Below are positions 16,913 through 26,689 of a stretch of DNA of 64,000 nt, piece after piece. The stretch's first letter is position 1; each line of letters starts with the position of its first letter. Location of the stretch: assembly GCF_902706035.1 (NCBI RefSeq), contig NZ_CACSJA010000021.1, forward strand, positions 37,309 to 101,308. Direction: 5' to 3'. The notes below the pieces were generated by a model, which did no database searches, was not told where the DNA came from, and saw only the letters and a program-made list of their open reading frames with translations. This DNA comes from Pantoea sp. 18069 (GTDB taxonomy: Bacteria > Pseudomonadota > Gammaproteobacteria > Burkholderiales > Burkholderiaceae_C). Position numbers and translations under genes: made by a program.

Positions 16913-17881
16913 ATGCGTTCTTTTACCCAAACCGTTCTCGCCGTGGCCTTGGCCGCCGGCTCCATGGCCGCGATGGCTTTCCCGACCAAGCCCGTGACCA
17001 TCGTCGTCCCGTATGCCGCGGGTGGCTCGACCGATGTGCTCGCGCGGGTGCTCGCCGAAGCCTTGACGCGCGATCTGGGCCAGCAGGTCATCGTCGAGAA
17101 CGCCGGCGGCGCGGGCGGCACGATAGGCACGGCACGCGTGGCGCGCGCCCAGAACGACGGCCACACGCTGCTGCTGCACAACATGGGCATCGCCACCGCG
17201 CCTGCGCTCTACAGCAAGCTGAGCTTTGACGTGAAGAAGGACCTGGAGCCGGTTGCGCTCGCGGGCGACGTGCCCATGATCCTGGTGCGGGGCCAGCGCT
17301 TTGCGCCCGCCACGCTGACCGATCTCATCGGGCAGATGAAAGCCCAGCCCGGCACCGTGAAGTTCTCGCATGCGGGCATTGGCGCCACTTCCCACCTGTG
17401 TGCCATGCTGATCAACCAGACGCTGGGCACGACCGTCACCATGGTGCCGTACCGCGGCACCGGCCCCGCGCTGCAGGACCTGATTGCCGGCAATGTGGAT
17501 GTGATCTGCGACCAGCCCGTGGCGACGGGCCCGCATATCCAGGCCGGCATGCTCAAGGCTTATGCGATGGCGACCAAGGAGCGCCTGGCCACCATGCCCG
17601 ATGTGCCCACGTTCTCCGAGGCCGGCATGCCGGGCTTCGAGCTCGCGGTCTGGCATGGGCTGTATGCGCCCAAGGGCACGCCCGCAGCGGTGATCGAGCG
17701 GCTGAACAAGGCCGCGCGCGTGGCGTTTGGCGAGCCGGCGCTGGTCAAGCGCTTCACCGACATGGGCGTGGTGATTCCGCAGGGCGACCGCCTCAAGCCC
17801 GACGTGCTGCGCCAGCACACTGCGGCGGAAATCCAGCGCTGGGATCCGGTGATCAAGGCCGCGGGCGCCAAGGCGGAATAA
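16913..17881 (+). CDS. Bug-family tripartite tricarboxylate transporter receptor
   Basis: 322 aa with a signal peptide (MRSFTQTVLA ... MAAMA, cut near residue 22). Bug-family hallmarks are present: FPTKPVTIVVPYAAGGSTD after the signal, VENAGGAGGTIG, VPYRGTGPALQDLIAGNVD, and APKGTP near the C-terminus. It captures a small carboxylate in the periplasm. No TctA/TctB membrane genes are adjacent, so the receptor must use a transporter encoded elsewhere. It follows the dehydrogenase by 194 bases, a gap with no gene, and may have its own promoter. Confidence 0.92.
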   Translation: MRSFTQTVLAVALAAGSMAAMAFPTKPVTIVVPYAAGGSTDVLARVLAEALTRDLGQQVIVENAGGAGGTIGTARVARAQNDGHTLLLHNMGIATAPALYSKLSFDVKKDLEPVALAGDVPMILVRGQRFAPATLTDLIGQMKAQPGTVKFSHAGIGATSHLCAMLINQTLGTTVTMVPYRGTGPALQDLIAGNVDVICDQPVATGPHIQAGMLKAYAMATKERLATMPDVPTFSEAGMPGFELAVWHGLYAPKGTPAAVIERLNKAARVAFGEPALVKRFTDMGVVIPQGDRLKPDVLRQHTAAEIQRWDPVIKAAGAKAE

Positions 17882-17909
17882 GACGACTGGGGCGACGCCG
17901 ATGGTCTTG

Positions 17910-18125
17910 TCAGAGCTTGGCGATGGACACTTCGGTGGATTTGACGAGCGCCACCACTTCGGAGCCGATGACCAGTTTCAGGTCGTCGACCGAACGCGTG
18001 GTGATCACCGAAGTCACGATGCCCCAGGGCGTCTGCACGTCGACTTCCGAGACCACATCGCCGCGGATGATCTCCCGCACTTTGCCCTTGAACTGATTGC
18101 GAACGTTGATGGCTTGAATGGTCAT
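17910..18125 (-). CDS. Molbindin-like TOBE-domain protein
   Basis: A 71-aa single TOBE (Mop) domain protein starting at ATG 18125: NVRNQFKGKVREIIRGDVVS, then a VVALVKSTEVSIAK end as in molybdate-binding proteins. Such small Mop proteins bind oxyanions. As the last gene of a sulfonate-type ABC/monooxygenase operon it may buffer molybdate, tungstate or sulfate, or act as an operon-specific sensor. It lies 47 bases after the monooxygenase. Confidence 0.82.
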   Translation of the reverse strand: MTIQAINVRNQFKGKVREIIRGDVVSEVDVQTPWGIVTSVITTRSVDDLKLVIGSEVVALVKSTEVSIAKL

Positions 18126-18172
18126 GATGTGAGTGAAGTGGAAGGGGTGGAAGAAGCGGTACAGGTGGAACT

Positions 18173-19543
18173 TCAGGCGGGAACGGCCTGCTCGGAGCGG
18201 GCCCGCGCACGCGCCAGCGCCGCCGGATGCTGGGGCCGTGCCAGCCCCAGGTGCTCGCGCAAGGTGCGGCCCTCGTATTCGGTGCGAAACAGGCCGCGGC
18301 GGCGCAGCTCGGGCAGCACCAGTTCGATGAAATCGTCCAGGCCTCCGGGGAACCATGGGCCCATGATGTTGAAGCCGTCTGCGCCACCTTCCTCGAACCA
18401 TTGCTGCAGCTGGTCGGCAATCGATTTCGGTGTGCCCACGACCTGCTGGTGGCCGCGCGCGCCGGCGATCTTGAGGTACAGCTGGCGAATCGTCAGGCCG
18501 TCGCGGCGCGCCAGGTCGATCAGCAGGCGCTGGCGGCTTTGCGGGCCTTCGGTCGGCGGCAGCTCGGGCAGCGGCCCGTCGACCGGGTAGCTTGAGAGGT
18601 CCACGCCGCCCGAAAGTCCCGCGAGCAGCGACACGCCCACCGCGGGGTCGATCAGCGACTGCAATTGCTCGAACTTCGCCTCGGCTTCTTCCTGCGTGCG
18701 GCCGACGATGGGAAAGATGCCGGGCATGATCTTCACGTCATCGGGGTGGCGGCCATGGTGCTGCACACGCTCCTTGATGTCGGCGTAGAAGCTTTGCGCC
18801 TCGGCAAAGGTCTGGTGCGCGACGAAGATGACTTCGGCCGTGCGCGCGGCAAGCTCGCGCCCGTCTTCGGAGGCCCCGGCCTGCACCACCACGGGCCGGC
18901 CTTGCGGCGAGCGCGCGACATTGAGCGGGCCGCGCACCTGGAAGTGCGTGCCCTTGTGGTTCAGCGGGTGCAGCTTGTCGGCATCGAGGTAGGTGCCGCT
19001 GCTCTTGTCGCGCACGAAGGCGTCGTCTTCCCAGCTGTCCCACAGGCCGGTCACGACATCGTGGAACTCGGCCGCGCGGCGATAGCGGTCGGCATGCGCG
19101 AACTGGGCGCTGCGGTTGAAGTTCAGCGCCTCGGCATTGGTCGCCGAAGTCACCAGGTTCCAGCCCGCACGCCCGCCCGAGATCTGATCGAGCGAGGCGA
19201 ATTTGCGCGCCAGGTTGTAGGGCTCGTGGTAGCTGGTGGAGGCGGTGGCGATCAGGCCTATGCGATCGGTCACGGCGGCCAGCGCCGACAGCAGCGTCAG
19301 CGGCTCGAACTGGTCGCTGCGCGCGGTGCGTGCCAGCGCCTGCAGGTTGTCGGAGCGCACGGCCACGCCGTCGGCCAGGAACACCGCGTCGAACTTGGCC
19401 GCCTCGGCCTTCCTGGCGAGCTGCACGTAGTGGCGGAAATTGACGCCCGCATCTTCCTGCGCGTCGGGGTGGCGCCAGCCGGCGATATGGTGGCCCGTCT
19501 GCATCAGGAATGCACCGAGCTTGATCTGCTTCTTTGTGGTCAC
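18173..19543 (-). CDS. LLM-class FMN-dependent monooxygenase (NtaA/SnaA/DszA type)
   Basis: 456 aa from GTG 19543, chosen because GAAGG precedes it and the conserved KLGAFLMQTGHHIAGWRHP begins right after. Further family blocks are FDAVFLADG, EPLTLLSALAAVTDRIGL, SGGRAGWNLVTS and ADGFNIMGPWFPGGLDDF. These bacterial-luciferase-type enzymes use reduced FMN from a partner reductase to cleave C-N or C-S bonds (nitrilotriacetate, dibenzothiophene sulfone, alkylated amines). No flavin reductase gene is in the operon. With a sulfonate-type importer and an amidohydrolase, a role in scavenging sulfur or nitrogen from an organic compound is likely. Confidence 0.9.
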   Translation of the reverse strand: MTTKKQIKLGAFLMQTGHHIAGWRHPDAQEDAGVNFRHYVQLARKAEAAKFDAVFLADGVAVRSDNLQALARTARSDQFEPLTLLSALAAVTDRIGLIATASTSYHEPYNLARKFASLDQISGGRAGWNLVTSATNAEALNFNRSAQFAHADRYRRAAEFHDVVTGLWDSWEDDAFVRDKSSGTYLDADKLHPLNHKGTHFQVRGPLNVARSPQGRPVVVQAGASEDGRELAARTAEVIFVAHQTFAEAQSFYADIKERVQHHGRHPDDVKIMPGIFPIVGRTQEEAEAKFEQLQSLIDPAVGVSLLAGLSGGVDLSSYPVDGPLPELPPTEGPQSRQRLLIDLARRDGLTIRQLYLKIAGARGHQQVVGTPKSIADQLQQWFEEGGADGFNIMGPWFPGGLDDFIELVLPELRRRGLFRTEYEGRTLREHLGLARPQHPAALARARARSEQAVPA

Positions 19544-19574
19544 GAAATGCCTTCGGTGGAAGTGAAAGGGCAGG

Positions 19575-20450
<876 letters not shown>

Positions 20451-20480
20451 GGGTTGTGCCTTCGCAAAGATGAGGGGATT

Positions 20481-21320
20481 TCAGCGGCCCAGCCGCCGGG
20501 CCAGCGCGCGCTCCAGCGTGCGGGCGCTGGCATTCATGAGCCAGCCGACAAGGCCGATGGTGACCATGCCGAACAGCACCAGGTCCATGCGGAAATGCTC
20601 GCTGCCTTCGATCAGCAGATTGCCCACGCCGCGCCCCGACACCAGCAGGTATTCGGCGCCTATCGTGGCCAGCCACGAATACACCAGTGCGAGATAGACG
20701 CCGGTGAAGATGGCCGGCGCGGCCGAGGGCAGCACCACATGCCAGATGGTCTGCGCACGGGTGTAGCCATAGACGCGTGCGACTTCGAGCAGCGTGGCCG
20801 GCGTGTTGCGTATGCCGTCCGCGGTGTTGACCACCACGGGCACCAGCGCGGCCAGCGACAGGAACACCACCTTGGCCACATCGCCCAGGCCGAACCAGAC
20901 CGAGATCAGCGGAATCCAGGCGAACAGCGAGATCTGCTTGAAAGTGTTGAAGCTGGGGCCCACGATGCGGTTGAAACGCGGCCACAGGCCCAGCAGCCCG
21001 CCCAGCACCAGGCCGCTGCTGGTGCCGATGACAAAGCCGGTCAGCTCGCGCGCCAGGCTGGCGCGCAGGTTGAGCCACAGCAGGCCGCTGCTGATCAGCT
21101 CCCAGCCGGTGTCGAACACCTTGGCGGGCGACACCAGCAGCGCCGAGTTCACCAGATCGAGCTTGGAGGCCAGGGCCCACAGCGCGATGGCAACAATGGG
21201 CACGACCAGGCCGCGCCAGCGCGCCAGCGACGCCTTGTCGTGGCGCGCGCTGGCGCTGTTCGCCGGCGGCGCAGCCACGCGCTCGGTGGCGGGCAAGGGG
21301 GAGATGGTGGTGGTGGTCAC
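20481..21320 (-). CDS. ABC transporter permease (SsuC type), second subunit
   Basis: 279 aa with about six membrane segments and the cytoplasmic EAA-type loop EVARVYGYTRAQTIWHVVLPS. Its ATG overlaps the stop of the preceding permease gene by four bases, so the two are translationally coupled. A paired permease suggests a heterodimeric channel. The first 30 residues are Ala/Ser-rich and cytoplasmic. Confidence 0.9.
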   Translation of the reverse strand: MTTTTISPLPATERVAAPPANSASARHDKASLARWRGLVVPIVAIALWALASKLDLVNSALLVSPAKVFDTGWELISSGLLWLNLRASLARELTGFVIGTSSGLVLGGLLGLWPRFNRIVGPSFNTFKQISLFAWIPLISVWFGLGDVAKVVFLSLAALVPVVVNTADGIRNTPATLLEVARVYGYTRAQTIWHVVLPSAAPAIFTGVYLALVYSWLATIGAEYLLVSGRGVGNLLIEGSEHFRMDLVLFGMVTIGLVGWLMNASARTLERALARRLGR

Positions 21321-22156
21321 AGAAGGCCTCTCTCGGTGATGGGACGGGCGCCATGGCGCGCGGCAACGCGCGCTTCGGCCCAGTCCAGCAGACGGTCAAT
21401 CGCATAGCCCAATGCGCCGACGATGATCACCGCCGCCATCACCAGGTCCAGCTGGAACAGCTGGCGCCCATAGACGATCAGATAGCCCAGGCCTTCGCTC
21501 GAGGCGACCAGCTCGACCACCACCAGCGACAGCCAGGCCTTGGTGAAGCCCAGGCGCAGCGCGGTGAACAGCGTGGGCATGGCCGTGGGCACGACGATCT
21601 CCAGCACCTGCTGGCGCCGCGAGTAGCCATAGACATTGCCGACTTCGAGCAGGGTCGCCGGTGTCTGGCGAAAGCCCTGCAGCGTGCCCAGCGTCACCGG
21701 CACCAGCGCGGCCTTGGCGATGAGGATGTACTTGAGCGGCTCGCCAATGCCCACCAGCAGCAGCACGAACGGCAGCCAGCCAAGCACGGGAATCTGCACC
21801 AGCGCGTTGAACGTCGGCAGCAGGTAGGCCTCGACGGTCTTGGACAGGCCCATGGCCGCACCCAGCAGCAGGCCCAGCGCGCTGCCGACGACAAAGCCCA
21901 CGAGCACGCGCTGCAGGCTGGCCTGGGCATGCAGCCACAGGTCACCGGTGGTGGCCAGCTCGCTCAGCGTCTCCCAGACGAACTGTGGCGGGGGCAGCAC
22001 CTGCGGCGAGATCCAGCCCTGGGCCGCGCCCACGACCCACAGCGCAAACAAGGCGATGGGCAGCAGGAACGGGTCGACGCTGCGCACAACGCCTTGCAGG
22101 CGCTGCCTGCCGGTCACTGCAGGCAGCGCCCCGGGATAGGAAAGGGTGTTTGCCAT
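21317..22156 (-). CDS. ABC transporter permease (SsuC type), first subunit
   Basis: 279 aa, about six membrane segments, EAA-type loop EVGNVYGYSRRQQVLEIVVP. It starts five bases after the binding-protein gene ends and overlaps the next permease by four bases. It is clearly related to that permease, consistent with duplication within the operon. Confidence 0.9.
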   Translation of the reverse strand: MANTLSYPGALPAVTGRQRLQGVVRSVDPFLLPIALFALWVVGAAQGWISPQVLPPPQFVWETLSELATTGDLWLHAQASLQRVLVGFVVGSALGLLLGAAMGLSKTVEAYLLPTFNALVQIPVLGWLPFVLLLVGIGEPLKYILIAKAALVPVTLGTLQGFRQTPATLLEVGNVYGYSRRQQVLEIVVPTAMPTLFTALRLGFTKAWLSLVVVELVASSEGLGYLIVYGRQLFQLDLVMAAVIIVGALGYAIDRLLDWAEARVAARHGARPITERGLL

Positions 22157-22161
22157 GGCTG

Positions 22162-23259
22162 TCAGCGCTGCGCGACCGGAGTGCCTTCAGACGCTTTCGC
22201 CAGGCCCTTGGCGTCGAACGTCTGCCAGCGCTTTTCCAGGCCCTGCTGCTTGAGCGCGGTCTGCAGATAGCGCGGCTCGAACCAGTCGTCGACGGTGATC
22301 GCGCGGCGGATCAGCTTGAGCTTGAGCGCGTCACTGGCGACCGCCTTGTAGCGCCCGACGATGAACTCATCGAGCAGCGGCGAGTTGCGCAGCGCCAGCG
22401 CCTGCTTGTCGAATTCGGCTTCCCACGAGGCCAGCGGCGTGCCGCTGCGCGCCCAGATCTGGAACAGTTCGGCGCGGTTCTTCTCATCGGAAGCCCAGTG
22501 GGCCGCGCGCACGAACTGGTCAACGACCTTTTGCACCTGCGCCGGGTGCTCCTTCTCGAAATCCTCGCGCACCAGCAACGAGGCCTGGCGCGTGAGCGCC
22601 GGGTCCTTGCCCTGCGTCGAATAGATCACCTTGGCCAGCCCGCTGTCGCGGACCTTGAACCATTCATAGCCGCCAAAGGACGCGTCCACGCCGTTCGATA
22701 CCAGCGCCGCCTGCGCGCTGCCGGTATCGAGGTTGACGGCCTTCAGATCGCGTTCGGCCAGCCCCACGCCTTCGAGCGCGTTGATCGCCACCAGATGGCC
22801 GTTGGTGCCGCGAAACAGCGAAACCTTGCGGCCCTTGAGGTCCTGCAGGCCCTTGATGTCGGATTGGGGCGGCGTCACCACGTAGAGATTGTTGCGCGCG
22901 CCGCTGACCAGCAGCAGTTTGGTCTTCAGGCCGTTGGCGCGCCCGACGATAGAGGGCAGGTCCCCCTGGTAGGCGAAGTCGATCTGCTTGTTCGACAGCG
23001 CTTCGTTCACGGCCGGCCCGGCGCCCTTGAAGAACAGCCATTCAACGCTGATGCCGTCGGCCTTGAATGCATCTTCGAGCGCCTGGTTGGCGCGCAGCAC
23101 GCCGCCGGGCGATCCGCCCCAGGTCACGGGCTCGCCGCCGCCTGCGGTGGCCACGCCTATGCGTATGGTCTGTGGCGGTGCGGCCTGGGCCGTGGCGCCA
23201 ATGAACAGGCCCAGCGCCAGCAGGGTGGCGCGTCGGCTGAAGATGAATGCGTAGGTCAT
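22162..23259 (-). CDS. ABC transporter substrate-binding protein (SsuA/aliphatic sulfonate type)
   Basis: 365 aa from ATG 23259, which has AAAGGA upstream; a second in-frame ATG at 23277 has none. The signal peptide ends near AQAA (about residue 26). SsuA-like blocks are present: TIRIGVATAGGG, LSNKQIDFAYQGDLPSI, DLKGRKVSLFRGTNGH and NGVDASFGGYEWF. It is the second gene of the operon, 89 bases after the amidohydrolase. The ligand may be a sulfonate, sulfone or amine compound; sequence does not decide. Confidence 0.9.
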   Translation of the reverse strand: MTYAFIFSRRATLLALGLFIGATAQAAPPQTIRIGVATAGGGEPVTWGGSPGGVLRANQALEDAFKADGISVEWLFFKGAGPAVNEALSNKQIDFAYQGDLPSIVGRANGLKTKLLLVSGARNNLYVVTPPQSDIKGLQDLKGRKVSLFRGTNGHLVAINALEGVGLAERDLKAVNLDTGSAQAALVSNGVDASFGGYEWFKVRDSGLAKVIYSTQGKDPALTRQASLLVREDFEKEHPAQVQKVVDQFVRAAHWASDEKNRAELFQIWARSGTPLASWEAEFDKQALALRNSPLLDEFIVGRYKAVASDALKLKLIRRAITVDDWFEPRYLQTALKQQGLEKRWQTFDAKGLAKASEGTPVAQR

Positions 23260-23348
23260 CAGGATTCCTTTGGACAAAAGAAGGGCCAGGCGCCGCGCGT
23301 GCAGGGCGCGGCGCCAGGAAAGAAAAGGGCGAGGAAGGGGGGCGCCGG

Positions 23349-24857
23349 TCAGCGCTTGCCGAGCTTGTCGGCGATATCGGTGCCGGCGAAGAATTCGGGG
23401 TTGGCCTCGGTGTAGAAGCGGTACGGGTTCTCGAACACCAGCGCGCGGAAGTCGTCGGCGCTGATCACGCCCTGCTCGACCAGGTCCCAGCTTTCGGCCA
23501 GCGGCTCGGTCAGGTCGGGAACGTCCCAGTGGCCTATGTCCGAAGACCAGATCGCATTGATCTTTGTGCCCAGCGGGTTCACCTTGGTGTTGAACGCGGC
23601 GGCCACGGTGCGGTCGTCGGCCTCGGCGCCGAAGTAGAACGGCTTGACCCAGCGCTCGCGTATGTCCTCGGCGCTCTCTATGCCCGCGGCCAGAAAATCA
23701 TCGAGCTCATCGCCTTCGGGTTCGCGGCTGTGCGGCAGCGCCGAAATGCCCAGGCTGTCGCGCAGCAGCGTCTCCTTGTTCACCGGCTTGCCCTTGGTGA
23801 GTTCGGCGCCGTATTGCTCGAACAGCGCGGCCAGCAGTTCGACGTCGGCATGGGCCGGGTTGTAGTTCTGCACTGCGTGGCGGTTGCGCTTCTCGAAGCG
23901 GTCGACCAGGTGGGTGTACACATGCGCACCCCAGTCCGCGCCGCCTTCGAGCAGCGCCACGCGCAGCCCCGGAAAGCGCCGCGTCACGCCGCCGAAGAAC
24001 AGCGCCTTGGCAAAGGCCTGCGAGCCATCGGCAAAGTGGCCGATGTGGTTGAACATGTAGTTGCTGATCGACTGGCGGCCGGTCCAGCCCTGGCTGCCGT
24101 AATGCGTGGTCACCGGCACGCCCAGCTCCACCACCTTGGCCCAGAACGGGTCGTAATCGTGCGGGCTGTCTATGCCGTAGAAGTCGGTATAGCTTGCATG
24201 CCGCGCCACGTCGGGATGCTCGGCCTTGGGGTACTTGGCAGCAATCGCGGGAATGGGCCGGCGCACGCCGCCGGCGATGTTGATGACCTTCAGGCCCAGC
24301 GTCTTGACCGCGAATTCCAGCTCTTCTATGCCCTCCTGCGGCGTGTTCAGCGGAATGCCCGCAACGGGCGTGAGCCGGTGCGCATGCTTGCGATAGAGGT
24401 CGGCATGGAAGTGGTTGATCGCGCGGTGCAGCGGTTGGCGAAACTCGTCCGAAGCCGCGGCCGGCGCCAGTACATCGTTGGGGAACAGCACCGAGTAATC
24501 AGCGCCTTGTTCCTCGAGACGTTCGGCCAGCAGATCGGGCAGCGTGTAGGTGGCGAGATCGAGCGTGTTGCGCGTGACGCGTGCCCACCAGGGCGCACGC
24601 AGGGTGCGATGGTGCTGTCGCTCCTGCGCGCTTTGCTGGTACCAGTCCTTGCCCTCTGCGGAGCGCGTCGCAAAGCGCCCGCCGAGCGACTTGCGCAGCG
24701 CATCGACCAGCGCGCTGCCGCCGTAGTGCTGGACGTAATCCTCCAGAGCGGGCGTGTAGTCGTTGACATGCACATCGGTGTCGATCACCGGGAAATCAAG
24801 CCGCGATTTGACGGCGGCGGAGCGCGATGATTCTTTGCTCGAAAGTCTTCTCGTCAT
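23349..24857 (-). CDS. Amidohydrolase of the ACMSD-like superfamily
   Basis: 502 aa, longer than ACMSD itself (about 330-350). The metal-binding start DTDVHV is at residues 26-31. Later blocks include AGIPLNTPQEGIEELEFA, a mid-protein histidine in VPVTTHYGS, and a late SSDIGHWDVPD with the conserved Asp. The family does metal-dependent decarboxylation or hydrolysis. It is the first gene of the seven-gene minus-strand operon and so probably acts on the imported substrate or on the product of the monooxygenase at 18173. There is no sigma-54-type promoter upstream that I can see. Confidence 0.85.
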   Translation of the reverse strand: MTRRLSSKESSRSAAVKSRLDFPVIDTDVHVNDYTPALEDYVQHYGGSALVDALRKSLGGRFATRSAEGKDWYQQSAQERQHHRTLRAPWWARVTRNTLDLATYTLPDLLAERLEEQGADYSVLFPNDVLAPAAASDEFRQPLHRAINHFHADLYRKHAHRLTPVAGIPLNTPQEGIEELEFAVKTLGLKVINIAGGVRRPIPAIAAKYPKAEHPDVARHASYTDFYGIDSPHDYDPFWAKVVELGVPVTTHYGSQGWTGRQSISNYMFNHIGHFADGSQAFAKALFFGGVTRRFPGLRVALLEGGADWGAHVYTHLVDRFEKRNRHAVQNYNPAHADVELLAALFEQYGAELTKGKPVNKETLLRDSLGISALPHSREPEGDELDDFLAAGIESAEDIRERWVKPFYFGAEADDRTVAAAFNTKVNPLGTKINAIWSSDIGHWDVPDLTEPLAESWDLVEQGVISADDFRALVFENPYRFYTEANPEFFAGTDIADKLGKR

Positions 24858-25087
24858 GGCTTCTATCCTTCATGCAGTGGTTGACGAAGGTTAAGAAGAC
24901 ATGGGCTTGCAAGGAACGAAGGAAAGAAGAATTGGATATCTGGTTTTTGGTTGAGTCGCTTTGGTTTGTTGACGGCAAGTGATTGTTTTTATTGGGTGGA
25001 TATGCGGTTTTTGTGCGGGATGTGCGTGGGGCAGTGGCTCTTGCTTGAGGTGGGGCCGTCCACCCTTCGACGCGGCCGGCGAGGCAA

Positions 25088-25159
25088 GCTCTCAAGAAAC
25101 AGCTTTTTTTGTCAAATAAATCAATGACTTAGCAATGGTCGGTTTTGTGCAAACAGCGG
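25088..25159. repeat. 72-base direct repeat, copy 1
   Basis: It starts GCTCTCAAGAAACAGC and ends GCAAACAGCGG. The first 45 or so bases, including an AT-rich stretch GTCAAATAAATCAATGACTT, match copy 2 at 25282-25353 with one mismatch; the next 15 diverge and the end matches again. A dispersed-repeat word precedes each copy. Confidence 0.85.
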
Positions 25160-25281
25160 TCGCAAAGTCATGATTTTTTCCAAAACGAATAGCTAATGGC
25201 CGTTCGCCCTGAGCTTCCCTAGGCGGGCCCGTCGAAGGGTGTCTCCACCCTAGGCCAGTGCGCCAGTTCATCCTTCGACAG

Positions 25282-25353
25282 GCTCTCAAGAAACAGCTTT
25301 TTTCGTCAAATAAATCAATGACTTAGAAAGCACTAGTTTTGGGCAAACAGCGG
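25282..25353. repeat. 72-base direct repeat, copy 2
   Basis: Second copy of the repeat at 25088-25159, in the same orientation and of the same length. The two copies start 194 bases apart. Both sit immediately after a CTTCGAC-type dispersed-repeat segment, so the two repeat types may move or have been duplicated together. Confidence 0.85.
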
Positions 25354-25614
25354 CGATGAATGGCCGACGGTCAAAATACCGACCCTTCGACAAGCTCAGG
25401 GCGAGCGGTGGTTTAGGGCGTGGCGAAAAAATCCGTTCGGGCTGAGCCCGTCGAAGCCCCGGTATTCAAGAAACCGGTCTCACTCCCCGCTGTTTCTTGT
25501 CAACGCCTGGCGAGGCTCGTCTCGCTTACCCCGCTCAGGGCGAACGGCAAGAACCGTTCGTGGTGAGCCTGCCTGCGCGGCCCGGTCGAACCATGAATGT
25601 CCTGCCCTCAAGTA

Positions 25615-26553
25615 CTAGACGCTGCCTTCACCCATCCCCATCCCCCGAATATCCTCCCCCGCCGCCTCCAGCAGCCACCGCCGAAACTCCGCAAACCCCG
25701 GCCTGGGCCGGCGGTCGTGGGGCGTGCACAGAAAATAGCCGCGCTGCAGCGCGATCGGCAGATCGAACGGCACCGCCACCGCGCCGGATTGCAGCGCCTC
25801 CTTGACCAGGCAGCGCTGCACCAGCGCAACGCCCATGTCGGCAATCACCGCCTGGATCAGCATGGATACCTGGTCGAATGCCGTCGTGAGGTTGGGTGCC
25901 GTGCGCCCCGCATGCACGGCGCGCAGCCATTGCGTCCAGTTGCCCGGCGCGGTGGTGTGGTACAGCAGCGGCTCGGACGCGAGGTCGCCCGGGCGCCGCC
26001 ACAGGCCTTGCGCCAGCCGCTGCTGCAATCGTGCGGGGTGGCAGATGGGCACCATCTCGCGGCCGATCACGTAGTCGCAATGGCATTGCGGCCAGTCTTC
26101 GGGCCCCAGGCCCGTGAGCACGGCCGCGTCGGGCACCGCGCCCGAAAAATCTTCGGCCTTGCTGTAGGGCACGAAATTCAGCTTGATGCCGGGATGCATC
26201 TCCTGGAAGCCGCGCAGCCGCGGTATCAGCCAGACGCTCGCAAAAGTCGGCACCACGGCCAGATGCAGCGGGCGATCGGGAGGCAGCACCCGCAGGCGCG
26301 CGCTGACTTCCTCGATCGCACCCAGCGGCTCGCGCACGGCGTCCAGCAACTCCCGCCCCACAGGCGTCAGCGACAGGGAATGGGCATTGCGTTTGATCAG
26401 CGGCATTCCGTAGTGCAGCTCGAGCCGCGCGACGGCCCGGCTCACGGCGCTCTGGGTCACGCACAGTTCCGCCGCGGCGCGTGAAAAGCTGCCCAGCCTG
26501 ACCGCCGTGGCAAAGGCATGGAGTTCGGACATCGAGGGCGAGTGCATTCGCAT
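25615..26553 (-). CDS. LysR-family regulator, GcvA-like
   Basis: 312 aa. The helix-turn-helix (GSFSRAAAELCVTQSAVSRA, about 21-40) is typical of LysR, and the ligand domain includes LHLAVVPTFASVWLIPRL and QAVIADMGVALVQRCLV, as in GcvA-type members. It is divergent from the Bug receptor at 26690, with 136 bases between, and probably regulates that receptor and the N-formylglutamate amidohydrolase behind it. Confidence 0.92.
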   Translation of the reverse strand: MRMHSPSMSELHAFATAVRLGSFSRAAAELCVTQSAVSRAVARLELHYGMPLIKRNAHSLSLTPVGRELLDAVREPLGAIEEVSARLRVLPPDRPLHLAVVPTFASVWLIPRLRGFQEMHPGIKLNFVPYSKAEDFSGAVPDAAVLTGLGPEDWPQCHCDYVIGREMVPICHPARLQQRLAQGLWRRPGDLASEPLLYHTTAPGNWTQWLRAVHAGRTAPNLTTAFDQVSMLIQAVIADMGVALVQRCLVKEALQSGAVAVPFDLPIALQRGYFLCTPHDRRPRPGFAEFRRWLLEAAGEDIRGMGMGEGSV

Positions 26554-26689
26554 GGGGCTGTGGCGTCAAGGGCGGGGCTTGAATGGTGGGGCGCGCGTGC
26601 CCCGCGTCAGTGCGAGTATGCACAACAGTCATGCTCATTGCCAATTTGTCGTTTTGCGCCGCACGGCTGCCGCCTGACACTTGCCAACC

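Larger units (their letters stand above)
24858..25614. other. Gene-free intergenic region rich in repeats
   Basis: 757 bases without a convincing gene. From 24880 to 25030 it is T/G-rich. From 25055 onward it is a mosaic of the dispersed palindromic repeat family (words such as CCTTCGACAGG, GCCCGTCGAAG, GGGCGAACGG) and two 72-base direct repeats. An inverted pair CAAGAAAC (25467-25474) / GTTTCTTG (25492-25499) forms a stem-loop. Short open frames here look like chance products of the repeats. Confidence 0.7.
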
